41,110 bases of DNA from Ignavibacteriaceae bacterium. GTDB lineage: Bacteria > Bacteroidota > Ignavibacteria > Ignavibacteriales > Ignavibacteriaceae. This document shows, piece after piece, positions 27,682-36,174 of the stretch (positions within the stretch are counted from its first letter, which is position 1; each line of letters begins with the position of its first letter). The stretch spans positions 1-41,110 of the forward strand of contig JACSRR010000174.1 in NCBI GenBank assembly GCA_014879635.1, written 5' to 3'. Both the position numbers and the translations under genes were made by a program. Below the pieces are notes generated by a model that saw only the letters and a program-made list of their open reading frames with translations, was not told where the DNA came from and made no database searches.

Positions 27682-29400
27682 ATGAAAATTAACATACCTA
27701 TGCCCAAAATGGGAGAGAGTGTTACAGAAGGTACAATTATTAAATGGCACAAAAAACCGGGTGACACCGTAAAAAAAGATGAAATAATCTTTGAGATCAG
27801 CACAGATAAAGTTGACACAGAAATTCCTTCACCGGATGCAGGTGTTATCATTGAAATTTTGAGAAATGAGGGTGACACTGTTCCGGTGGGTGAATTTGTT
27901 GCCGTACTTGCCACTGCCGGCGAGATTGCCGTTGAAGCTCCGGAGCATGTATCTGTGAATTTACCTGTAACAAATACAGCTCCCGCTGAAAATATACCTC
28001 ATGTGTCAGTTCCTGTTACAACTGAAAAAGCTGAACAAGGTTCTTTAATTGATGTTGTTATGCCTAAAATGGGTGAAAGCGTTATGGAAGGAACCGTTAT
28101 CAAGTGGCATAAGAAAATTGGTGATAAAATTAAAAAAGAAGAAACTATCTTTGAAGTAAGCACCGATAAAGTAGATACTGAAGTGCCTTCGCATACTGCC
28201 GGGGTTTTAGCAGAAATACTAGTTCAAGAGCAAGAAACAGTTCCTGTTGGTGCTGTTGTTTGCAGGATTAACTCATCAGATTCTATTCCCGCTACCGCAA
28301 ATCAAGTTGTTGAAACAGCTGTAAAAGAAGTTAGTATGCACGATATAATTGGTAAACAAACAACAATATCAGAACCTGTTCATGCCGTAAAAACCGCGAT
28401 TGAATCAGATAAATTTTATTCTCCTCTTGTATTAAGCATTGCAGAAAAAGAGGGAGTAACTTTTAAGGAATTAAATACAATTACCGGTACCGGTTTAGAG
28501 GGTAGAGTTTCTAAGAAAGATATACTTGACTATGTTAAAAGAAGAGGCTCATCGCCGGCTTTACATGCTCCCAAACCTGCTCCAGAACCTGTAAGACAAA
28601 CTGCTGCACCTGTTCAGCAATATCAACCACCGGTTGAACAGAAAATACAACAAAATTACACAGCCCCTGCTCCCGTTTATTTTTCTGACGGTTCAACTGA
28701 AGTAATCCCTATGGATAATATCAGAAAAAAAATAATGTCGCACATGATAAATAGCCGTGACACTTCTGTACATGTTACAGAAGTCTCGGAAGTTGATATG
28801 TCAAATGTTTCAAAGTTTTTATCTGTAAATAAGGATAGAATTCTTTCAGAACAGGGTGTTAAGTTAACTTACATGGCTTTTATTTCTCATGCCGTTATCA
28901 AATCATTAAAGCAGTATCCTTTGGTAAATTCATCTATTGATGGCTCATCGATAATTCAGAAAAAATATGTAAACCTTGGAATAGCCGTATCTTTAGACCC
29001 AAACGGATTGATTGTTCCGAACATCAAAAATGCCCAAGATTTAAATCTTACAGGATTGGCTAGATCTGTAAATGATTTAGCTTTGAGAGCCCGTAATAAA
29101 AAACTGAGTCCTGATGAAATTTCAGGCGGTACATTTTCAATTACAAATTACGGCGTTTTCGGTACACTTTTAGGAACCCCTATAATAAATCAACCGGAAG
29201 TTGCAATACTCGGAGTGGGAGCGGTTGTTAAGAGACCGGTGGTTGTTGAAATAAACGGTACAGATCTAATAGCTATCAAACCTATGATGTATTTAACTTT
29301 AGCGCATGACCACAGGTTAGTTGACGGAATGCTTGGCGGATTATTCTTAAAAACGGTTAAAGAACATTTAGAGAATTTCGATTTTAACTCTGCTTTATAG
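27682..29400 (+). CDS. 2-oxoacid dehydrogenase E2, dihydrolipoyl acyltransferase with two lipoyl domains
   Basis: This 572-residue protein has two lipoyl domains (1-78 and about 121-197) with lipoylated Lys43 and Lys163 in matching STDKVDTE motifs. A peripheral-subunit-binding domain (about 246-288, SPLVLSIAEKEGV...GTGLEGRVSKKDIL) and a Pro/Ala/Gln-rich linker (290-330) follow. The catalytic domain ends with HRLVDG (His544, Asp548), the acyltransferase active site. It forms the core of the complex, takes the acyl group from E1 and transfers it to CoA. It lies 21 bases after E1 and 11 bases before lipA. AAGGTAAAATA precedes the ATG. Confidence 0.96.
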   Translation: MKINIPMPKMGESVTEGTIIKWHKKPGDTVKKDEIIFEISTDKVDTEIPSPDAGVIIEILRNEGDTVPVGEFVAVLATAGEIAVEAPEHVSVNLPVTNTAPAENIPHVSVPVTTEKAEQGSLIDVVMPKMGESVMEGTVIKWHKKIGDKIKKEETIFEVSTDKVDTEVPSHTAGVLAEILVQEQETVPVGAVVCRINSSDSIPATANQVVETAVKEVSMHDIIGKQTTISEPVHAVKTAIESDKFYSPLVLSIAEKEGVTFKELNTITGTGLEGRVSKKDILDYVKRRGSSPALHAPKPAPEPVRQTAAPVQQYQPPVEQKIQQNYTAPAPVYFSDGSTEVIPMDNIRKKIMSHMINSRDTSVHVTEVSEVDMSNVSKFLSVNKDRILSEQGVKLTYMAFISHAVIKSLKQYPLVNSSIDGSSIIQKKYVNLGIAVSLDPNGLIVPNIKNAQDLNLTGLARSVNDLALRARNKKLSPDEISGGTFSITNYGVFGTLLGTPIINQPEVAILGVGAVVKRPVVVEINGTDLIAIKPMMYLTLAHDHRLVDGMLGGLFLKTVKEHLENFDFNSAL

Positions 29401-29411
29401 ATAAGGAATAT

Positions 29412-30326
29412 ATGATTAATAAGCACCAGACTGGATTTAAGGAAAAGATTGAAAAAGAAAGAGGTGATATAGGAAAAAGACCCGAGTGGCTGAAAGTTAA
29501 ACTGCCTGTCGGTGAAAATTACACCGATGTAAAGAAATTAATGCGTGAAAGCAAGTTAAACACAGTTTGCGAAGAGGCAAAATGCCCTAATATTGCCGAG
29601 TGTTGGAACCATAGAACTGCAACTTTTATGATATTAGGTGATACCTGCACAAGAAGTTGTGGATTCTGCAATGTAAAAGTTGGTATTCCGAATGAGTTGG
29701 ATTTGGATGAACCGAGAAGAGTATCAGAAGCCGTTCTTGAACTAAAATTGCGTCATGTTGTTATAACATCCGTAAACAGAGATGAATTAAAGGATGGTGG
29801 TTCAACTATTTTTAGAGATACAATTGCAGCTATTAGGGAAAAACTACCGTCTTGTACAATTGAAATTCTGATTCCTGACTTCAAAGGTGATGTTGGTGCG
29901 TTTGAAAAAATAATGCAAAACCCACCGGATATTTTAAATCATAATCTTGAAACTGTACCAAGACTTTATCATGCCGTAAGACCCCAGGCAAAATATTCTA
30001 GAAGCTTGGAACTTATTAAATGGTTTCATTCAAAGGGTCTAAAAACTAAATCCGGAATTATGGTAGGAATCGGAGAAAAAACAGATGAAGTACTTGAATT
30101 GATGCAAGACTTAGTTAATCATAATTGCGATATTTTAACGGTAGGTCAATACCTTCAACCAACTGCAAAACATTTGCCCGTGCACAGGTATGTTAGTCCG
30201 GAAGAATTTTTTATGTACAAAGAAGAAGGGCTTAAAATGGGCTTTAAGATTGTTGAATCAGGACCATTGGTAAGGTCATCATATCATGCTGATGAACAAG
30301 CTCGAAAAATATTTATCAATAATTAA
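29412..30326 (+). CDS. lipA: Lipoyl synthase LipA (radical SAM)
   Basis: The 304-residue length is typical. The auxiliary iron-sulfur cluster is bound by Cys53, Cys58 and Cys64 (CEEAKCPNIAECW), and the radical-SAM cluster by Cys79, Cys83 and Cys86 (CTRSCGFC). The C-terminal SSYHADE supplies the conserved serine ligand. Motifs TSVNRDELKDGG and NHNLETVPRLY are also as expected. It inserts two sulfur atoms into the octanoyl group placed by LipB on lipoyl lysines. It closes the operon directly after E2, so the complex, its E3 and both lipoylation enzymes are co-expressed. Confidence 0.98.
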   Translation: MINKHQTGFKEKIEKERGDIGKRPEWLKVKLPVGENYTDVKKLMRESKLNTVCEEAKCPNIAECWNHRTATFMILGDTCTRSCGFCNVKVGIPNELDLDEPRRVSEAVLELKLRHVVITSVNRDELKDGGSTIFRDTIAAIREKLPSCTIEILIPDFKGDVGAFEKIMQNPPDILNHNLETVPRLYHAVRPQAKYSRSLELIKWFHSKGLKTKSGIMVGIGEKTDEVLELMQDLVNHNCDILTVGQYLQPTAKHLPVHRYVSPEEFFMYKEEGLKMGFKIVESGPLVRSSYHADEQARKIFINN

Positions 30327-30349
30327 CAGTAACTTAACCAGATTTGTAT

Positions 30350-30357
30350 TACTTTTG
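30350..30357 (+). promoter_or_regulatory. Candidate -7 box TACTTTTG upstream of the surface operon
   Basis: TACTTTTG matches TAnnTTTG and ends 30 bases before the ATG at 30388. No TTTG is seen at the -33 position, so it is only a half-match, but it lies in the only non-coding gap (61 bases) between lipA and the surface genes. Confidence 0.4.
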
Positions 30358-30387
30358 GTAATTACATTGCTACAAAATTAATATTAT

Positions 30388-32469
30388 ATGAATCAAAATA
30401 GAATTCGAATTCTGCTATTTGTTTTTGTTTTAGGCGCAAATTTGATTTTTGCCCAGACAAATAGACTCTCAAAATCATTAAAAGACGATAATACTAAATT
30501 CACGAATGTTGGTAATATCGGTATAACAATTACCAATTTCGGTACTTACGGTCATGGATTCACAAGATGGCCTCAACAACCTTCGGCAGAATACCCCAAA
30601 GGTAGCGGTATTGAACACTTGTTTGACGGTGGTCTTTGGATTGGTGCCTATAAAGCAAATGATTCACTCGGTAACGGAAGAACCGGTCCTTATGTTACCA
30701 CCGGTGCAGTTGATGCTGCTTCTGTTTCTGCAAGAGGTGGCGGTGGTTTTGAGTGGACAAATAAGATGGAATCAGGTGTTATTGAAAGATCTTCTTTGTT
30801 ATCTTCAAAATTTTATTCACCCTTAGCTATTTCACACCAAGATTTATTATCTGATTTTACTGATACAAATATTGTTTACGATAACGGTGAAGTAATTGTT
30901 GAGCATATACCTATAGGGGTTGTTGTAAGACAAGAATCTTATGCGTGGAATTATCCTTTTGCTGATTACTTTGTGATTATGAACTATTGGATAAAAAATG
31001 TTTCCGATAAATATCTTGACAGTGTATATGTGGGTTTATGGACAGATGCCGTTATTAGAAATACAAAAATTACACCTCCCGGAGGATCTGCATTTTTTAA
31101 TAAAGGCGGTAACGGTTTTATCCCGGGATTAAGAATGGGATATGAATTTGACTCAAACGGTGACCCCGGTTTTACAAATAGTTACCTTGGAGTTCAAATA
31201 TTAGGCGCATCAGAAAAATTTGACAGCAGTAATTATGTAACTTGGCAATTCAGAAATGCTTCTGACCCAATATTTTTTGCTCCTCAAAATGATTTTGAAA
31301 GATACAGTAAAATGCAAGGATACTTTGGAGGTACATTCCGCTTTAATGACGGAATTAATCCCCAGTCGTTAAAAGCTCCATCAAATCGCTCATTTATGGT
31401 TTCAGCCGGTGCGTTCAGAAACATTCCTCCCGGAGATTCAATAAATGTTGTTTTTGCAATTGTTTGCGCTAAGAAATTTGGTGAAGAACCGATGTCATTA
31501 GATTCTGACGAACAAAAATTAAATTTAGTTCAAAACGCAGATTGGGCATTAAGAGCTTATTTTGGCGAAGACAGAAACAGAAACGGAATTTTAGATCCGG
31601 GTGAAGATATTGACGGAAACGGTGAAATTACCAGATATATTCTGCCAGGACCACCGGTATCACCTAAAGTCAAAATTGTTACAGAATCGAATAAAGTAAC
31701 GCTATTTTGGGATAGAAGTTCAGAGAATTCAATAGACCCAATTTCCGGTGAAGCTGATTTTGAAGGGTATAGAATTTATAAAACAAATGCAGGTGCAGAT
31801 CTTGATTTAACTCAAAATTTGTTGGCATCGTTAGTAAAAGTAGCTGAATTTGATAGCTCAAACAACAATTTGTTTTTTAATACCGGTTTTGATTATGTCA
31901 AATTAGACGAACCTGTTAAATTTACCGGCGATACTGTTACATATCACTACAAATTTGAAATTGACAACCTCTTAAATGGATGGCAATACTTATTTAATGT
32001 TACAGCGTTTGATAGAGGAGACCCCGTTAATAGAATTGAAAGTCTTGAATCAAGTCAAATTTTTAACATTAAACGAATCATTCCGGGAACGCCTGCAGTT
32101 TCGGATGAGGATAATATAGAAATTGGTGTATATCCAAATCCCTATTATGGTGAAGCTTATTGGGACGGTAGAAATGAGCGCCTCAGAAAACTCTACTTTT
32201 ATAATCTCCCAAAAGAGTGTGATATTTATATTTATACACTTGCGGGTGATATTGTTAAAAAAATTGAACATGACCAAACCACAAACAGTTCTTCATTAAG
32301 ATGGTTTGAACAATATTCAGACGGTACGCAACAATTTGCAGGGGGAGAAGCTGCTTGGGATTTAATAAGCGATAGCGACCAAGCAATTGCTTCAGGTTTA
32401 TATTTATTTTCCGTAAAAAATAAAGCAACCGGTAAAATAAAAACCGGTAAGTTTTTGATAATTAAATAA
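30388..32469 (+). CDS. Large exported surface protein with C-terminal sorting-like domain, function unknown
   Basis: This 693-residue protein has an N-terminal signal peptide (IRILLFVFVLGANLIFAQ). The N-terminal half (about 35-400, with NIGITITNFGTYGHGF and GSGIEHLFDGGLWIGAY) is a beta-rich region I know only as a recurring uncharacterised domain of exported proteins in this group. Near 410 there is a calcium-loop-like stretch (DRNRNGILDPGEDIDGNGE). A fibronectin type III-like segment follows (about 430-560, VTLFWDRSSE...FEGYRIYKT). The last 110 residues (VYPNPYYGEAYWDG ... ASGLYLFSVKNKATGKIKTGKFLIIK) have the strand pattern of FlgD-like/T9SS C-terminal domains, ending in a lysine as these often do. 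It is the first gene of the surface operon; likely exported and surface-bound. Confidence 0.82.
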   Translation: MNQNRIRILLFVFVLGANLIFAQTNRLSKSLKDDNTKFTNVGNIGITITNFGTYGHGFTRWPQQPSAEYPKGSGIEHLFDGGLWIGAYKANDSLGNGRTGPYVTTGAVDAASVSARGGGGFEWTNKMESGVIERSSLLSSKFYSPLAISHQDLLSDFTDTNIVYDNGEVIVEHIPIGVVVRQESYAWNYPFADYFVIMNYWIKNVSDKYLDSVYVGLWTDAVIRNTKITPPGGSAFFNKGGNGFIPGLRMGYEFDSNGDPGFTNSYLGVQILGASEKFDSSNYVTWQFRNASDPIFFAPQNDFERYSKMQGYFGGTFRFNDGINPQSLKAPSNRSFMVSAGAFRNIPPGDSINVVFAIVCAKKFGEEPMSLDSDEQKLNLVQNADWALRAYFGEDRNRNGILDPGEDIDGNGEITRYILPGPPVSPKVKIVTESNKVTLFWDRSSENSIDPISGEADFEGYRIYKTNAGADLDLTQNLLASLVKVAEFDSSNNNLFFNTGFDYVKLDEPVKFTGDTVTYHYKFEIDNLLNGWQYLFNVTAFDRGDPVNRIESLESSQIFNIKRIIPGTPAVSDEDNIEIGVYPNPYYGEAYWDGRNERLRKLYFYNLPKECDIYIYTLAGDIVKKIEHDQTTNSSSLRWFEQYSDGTQQFAGGEAAWDLISDSDQAIASGLYLFSVKNKATGKIKTGKFLIIK

Positions 32470-32483
32470 TTAAAAGGTACGAA

Positions 32484-34574
32484 ATGAAGTTTCACTTTAT
32501 TGCATTATTTGTGTTAATTCTGACTTTTTCGGCATTTTCACAAGAATATCCGCTTGTAACTATACAGGATATTCAAAAACATCCTGACTCACTTACAGCA
32601 GACCCACCATCATTGATTAATGGTGATACGGTTAGAGTGAGAGGAGTTGTTATGGTTAGTCCTGTTGTAAACCCCTCATTAGATAGAAGACCAATTGCTT
32701 GGGCAGGAGCCAGGTGGGTTACCTACATTCAGACTGAAGACGGGCAACTTTGGGGCGGAGTAAATATTGTTCAACAAGATACAACCGCAGCAAACCAAGG
32801 AACATTTTTTGATTTAATTGATACTGCTCAAGTGGTTGAATTTACCGCTGTTGTCACAGAATTTAGTACAACTACACAGTTAAATATTCTTTTAAATCCT
32901 ATTAGTCCTGTTCAAGTAATTTCATCTCTACCTAAAAGACCTGACCCAATTGAAGTTACTATTTCGGAATTTAGAAACAATAATACCTATCAATATACCG
33001 GTGAAAAATATGAGGGTATGTATGTAGTCATTAGAAATGTGATAACAAGTAATAGAAACAACAGTACCGGTGTTTTCACATTTACCGATGCAGAAGGCAA
33101 TACAATGAGAATGACAGACCAATCAGGGTATTTCACAAAAAGAGGTCACAGATTAACCGGATTAACGGATTATGATGCACCTTTAGACGGAACAGTTTTA
33201 GAATACATCAGAGGGTTTGTTCAATCACGAAATGACGGTTATTACTACATTGTTCCGATGTACCCAGGTGATATGCAAACTGGTGCAACTCCTCCTTCAA
33301 TTACCAATTTAAGCAGAACAAACGGTTGGGTTGAACCAAATACTCCAAATACTATTTCATCAAGAATTGTTGACCTTGACGGCACAGTTATTGACGCTAA
33401 AGTATTTTATAGAATTAATAAAGGTTCATACATTGAAGTGCCTTTAGTTCGTGGTGTTGCAGATACAAATTCATTTTCAGCAACCATTCCCGGAGTAAAT
33501 CTTGATTCTGCGATAGTTGATTATTTTTACTATGCAAGAGATAATGAAGGCAGAGTTTCTATAAACCCAATTGATACCGCAAGAAACAGATATGCTTATC
33601 CGGTTTTGAACAGACCGCTTACTATACAAGATGTTCAGTACAGCCCGTTTGGAAGCGGATTTAGTAATGTAAACGGTTATAGAGTAACTGTTTCAGGAGT
33701 TGTTACCGCAGATACTTCGGATATTCCCGGATTTGGTTCTTCTGCACCTCAAAGAGTTTATATTCAAAACGGAACAGGTCCCTGGTCTGGTATTTGGATT
33801 TCAGGGCTTCAAACACTCCCACTTTTAAGAGGAGATCATGTAACTGTTTCCGGAAAAGTTTCTGAAAACTTTAATGTTACAAGACTTGATAGTCTAACTT
33901 CTTTAATAATTAATTCAACCAATAACCCTCTTCCTGATCCGGTTGATTTAACTACCGGCTCAATTGGAGCATCTGCAGACGGATCTCTGTTTGCCGAGAG
34001 TTATGAGAGCGTATTAATTAGATATAATAATCCGATTATAACTGCTTTGAGTGCAGACGGTACTGCAAATTTTGGTGAAATTAATATTGATGACGGTACA
34101 GGAAATACAAGAGTTGAGCTACAAGACGGTAATAATAGCTACAACAATAATTGGGAACCGGGACTTCCGGGTACTCAGGTTGAATTAGGTGCTGTGTTCC
34201 AATCTTTAACCGGTGTACTTTATTTCTCATTCTCTAATTACAAATTAGTACCGAGAAAAGATTCTGACTTTGTTGGTTATACCACTTCAATTCATGAGGG
34301 TGTTTCTCCACATCAATTTGAATTAAGCCAAAATTATCCTAATCCTTTTAATCCGGCAACTTCTATTAATTATTCAATTAAAGAAGCCGGTAATGTTAAA
34401 ATGGAAATTTACAATCTGCTTGGTGAAAAAGTTAAAACAATAGTTGACCAGTATCAAGAAGCAGGAACATTTAAAGTAATTTTTGACGCTTCCGAACTCA
34501 ATTCAGGAGTGTATTTCTACAAACTTACTTCAGGTTCACAAAATATCATTAAAAAAATGATGTTGGTGAAATAA
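32484..34574 (+). CDS. T9SS-exported surface protein with OB-fold-like repeats
   Basis: This 696-residue protein starts with a signal peptide (FIALFVLILTFSAFSQ). Two or more OB-fold-like beta-barrels are suggested by NGDTVRVRGVVMVSP and VNGYRVTVSGVVTADT, and by RGDHVTVSGKVSENF followed by TRLDSL. The same layout occurs in secreted nuclease-associated OB domains, though no nuclease active site is present. The C-terminal 85 residues are a textbook T9SS type A sorting domain: FELSQNYPNPFNPATSINYS, then MEIYNLLGEKVKTI, then GVYFYKLTSG and final MMLVK. The protein should be exported by T9SS and anchored at the surface. It lies 14 bases after the previous gene, with AAAAGG before the ATG. Confidence 0.88.
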   Translation: MKFHFIALFVLILTFSAFSQEYPLVTIQDIQKHPDSLTADPPSLINGDTVRVRGVVMVSPVVNPSLDRRPIAWAGARWVTYIQTEDGQLWGGVNIVQQDTTAANQGTFFDLIDTAQVVEFTAVVTEFSTTTQLNILLNPISPVQVISSLPKRPDPIEVTISEFRNNNTYQYTGEKYEGMYVVIRNVITSNRNNSTGVFTFTDAEGNTMRMTDQSGYFTKRGHRLTGLTDYDAPLDGTVLEYIRGFVQSRNDGYYYIVPMYPGDMQTGATPPSITNLSRTNGWVEPNTPNTISSRIVDLDGTVIDAKVFYRINKGSYIEVPLVRGVADTNSFSATIPGVNLDSAIVDYFYYARDNEGRVSINPIDTARNRYAYPVLNRPLTIQDVQYSPFGSGFSNVNGYRVTVSGVVTADTSDIPGFGSSAPQRVYIQNGTGPWSGIWISGLQTLPLLRGDHVTVSGKVSENFNVTRLDSLTSLIINSTNNPLPDPVDLTTGSIGASADGSLFAESYESVLIRYNNPIITALSADGTANFGEINIDDGTGNTRVELQDGNNSYNNNWEPGLPGTQVELGAVFQSLTGVLYFSFSNYKLVPRKDSDFVGYTTSIHEGVSPHQFELSQNYPNPFNPATSINYSIKEAGNVKMEIYNLLGEKVKTIVDQYQEAGTFKVIFDASELNSGVYFYKLTSGSQNIIKKMMLVK

Positions 34575-34584
34575 GATTAATTCA

Positions 34585-34614
34585 GGGGCTGTTGATTGCA
34601 GCCCCCAAATTTTT
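34585..34614 (+). terminator. Hairpin with T run inside the surface operon (possible attenuator)
   Basis: GGGGCTG (34585-34591) pairs with CAGCCCC (34599-34605) around a 7-base loop, followed by CAAATTTTT. It lies in the 48-base gap between the T9SS protein and the lipoprotein gene. The stem is strong but the T run is short and offset by four bases, so partial termination or RNA processing seems more likely than full stop. Confidence 0.55.
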
Positions 34615-34622
34615 AAAGAGAT

Positions 34623-36167
34623 ATGATAAAAAAGATTCTACCGCTTTTGATTGTAATATTACTGGTATTTATTTCAGGTTGTTCTGAAACTCCTACCGGT
34701 GTTGCTAAATCGAATTTGCCTCCAACTACAAAGCTATTTTTGTATCCTGATTCAACAGTTAGCCAACAACCAAGTCGTCTAAAAGTTTATTGGTGGGGTG
34801 ATGATCCTGATGGTTTAGTTGTGGGTTTCTATTTTACTTGGGATGATATTAACTGGACATTCACTACAAAAAATGACAGTTTGTTTGCATTGCAAATTGG
34901 TGCGGCAGATACCAATTATATTTTCAAAGTTGCGGCAGCCGATAACGGCGGTAACGGTGTTTATGATAATCAAGTTGTTCAAAACGGAATAAATTTTGGT
35001 CCGGAACCATTTATTGATGCAAACGGTAATGGCAAATGGGATGTTGGTGAAAAATTTTACGATATTGGTTTAATTGACCCGAATCCGGCTTCTATACTGA
35101 TACCAATTAAGAATACAGAACCTGAAATTTATTGGGATTCTCTTTCGGTTCTTCCGGCAGAAACTTTTCCTGTTATATCGGTTCGTTGGTTTGCTTCTGA
35201 TTTAGACGGGGATGAAACAATTCAAAAAATTGAAATAGTATTAAATGATACTACAAATACAAGCAATTATGTTGCACTAAGAGGCTCAGTTAGGCTAGTT
35301 ACTTTGAGGGTGCGTGATTTTACTTCTCCAAATCCGGATACTGAAATTTTAATAGATGGAGCTGAATTTAACATTAATCCGGAGCGGTTAAAAGGCATAA
35401 GGTTAAATGATACAAATAGAATTTTTGTTAGGGCTGTTGACCTTTCGGGAGCAACAACACCTTTTATTTCGCTTCCCGGCGCAAATCAATCTTGGTTTGT
35501 AAAAAAGCCCAAAGGAAATTTCCTTTTGGTTGATGATTACGCTACAAATGACGGCTCTGATCAATTTTATGTTAGCAAATTAGACAGCGTAAATGGTGGT
35601 GTTCTTAACGGTAAGTATGATATACTCAGAATCTCTGGTCCAAAAAGAACTTTTTTCACTTATGATTTTATTTTAACGCTTAAATTGTTCAGATATGTGC
35701 TTTGGTACACCGATGGTAATCCTTCAATTACTTATGCTCAAGGATATATAAATCAGTACTTAAATTTTGGCGGAAAAGTCTTTTTAGCTATGATGTTACC
35801 AAGAACTCCTCCCCCGGAGGCAATTGTTTTACAAGACTTTTTACCAATAGATTCACTATCAAATTTGGTGCCTTCTATCCCTAATTCAACTGAATTGATA
35901 CCAGATGTATCAAATCCGGGAAGTTCAAGTTATCCCGTCTTAAAAGCGAGTATAAGTGTTTTCAGTATGTTTGGAATGTACACTTCTTCATCTGCTTTAA
36001 ATATTTACAGAACAGGAAATAACACGGTGCCCGGAAGCGTAGGATTTTTTAACTCTACAAAAACATTGTTTTATTTGGGAGTGCCCTTACACCGTTTCGA
36101 TGCAAATAATAATGCTATCGAATTTTTGAGGAAAGTTATTTTCGAAGATTTTGCTTACACACCGTGA
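34623..36167 (+). CDS. Surface lipoprotein with C-terminal GATase-like (flavodoxin-like) domain
   Basis: This 514-residue protein has a lipobox: FISGC with lipidated Cys20 after a hydrophobic stretch. The mature N-terminal part carries Ig/FN3-like beta segments (SRLKVYWWGDDPDGLVVGF, ISVRWFASDLDGDET) and a short Ca-loop-like DANGNGKWDVGE. From about residue 300 a different domain starts: GNFLLVDDYATND, later KYDILRI, LFRYVLWYTDG and INQYLNFGGKVFLAM. This alternation resembles the glutamine-amidotransferase-like/DUF4350 fold, without an obvious catalytic Cys. It is anchored in the outer membrane or inner membrane outer leaflet. It overlaps nothing; the next ATG is 7 bases after its stop. Confidence 0.8.
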   Translation: MIKKILPLLIVILLVFISGCSETPTGVAKSNLPPTTKLFLYPDSTVSQQPSRLKVYWWGDDPDGLVVGFYFTWDDINWTFTTKNDSLFALQIGAADTNYIFKVAAADNGGNGVYDNQVVQNGINFGPEPFIDANGNGKWDVGEKFYDIGLIDPNPASILIPIKNTEPEIYWDSLSVLPAETFPVISVRWFASDLDGDETIQKIEIVLNDTTNTSNYVALRGSVRLVTLRVRDFTSPNPDTEILIDGAEFNINPERLKGIRLNDTNRIFVRAVDLSGATTPFISLPGANQSWFVKKPKGNFLLVDDYATNDGSDQFYVSKLDSVNGGVLNGKYDILRISGPKRTFFTYDFILTLKLFRYVLWYTDGNPSITYAQGYINQYLNFGGKVFLAMMLPRTPPPEAIVLQDFLPIDSLSNLVPSIPNSTELIPDVSNPGSSSYPVLKASISVFSMFGMYTSSSALNIYRTGNNTVPGSVGFFNSTKTLFYLGVPLHRFDANNNAIEFLRKVIFEDFAYTP

Positions 36168-36174
36168 GAAAAGA

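Noticed and set aside
36151-36174. Upstream TTG start of the TonB-dependent receptor
   Set aside because: It would overlap the lipoprotein gene and place charged residues (THREKR) before the signal peptide; ATG 36175 gives a normal signal peptide.
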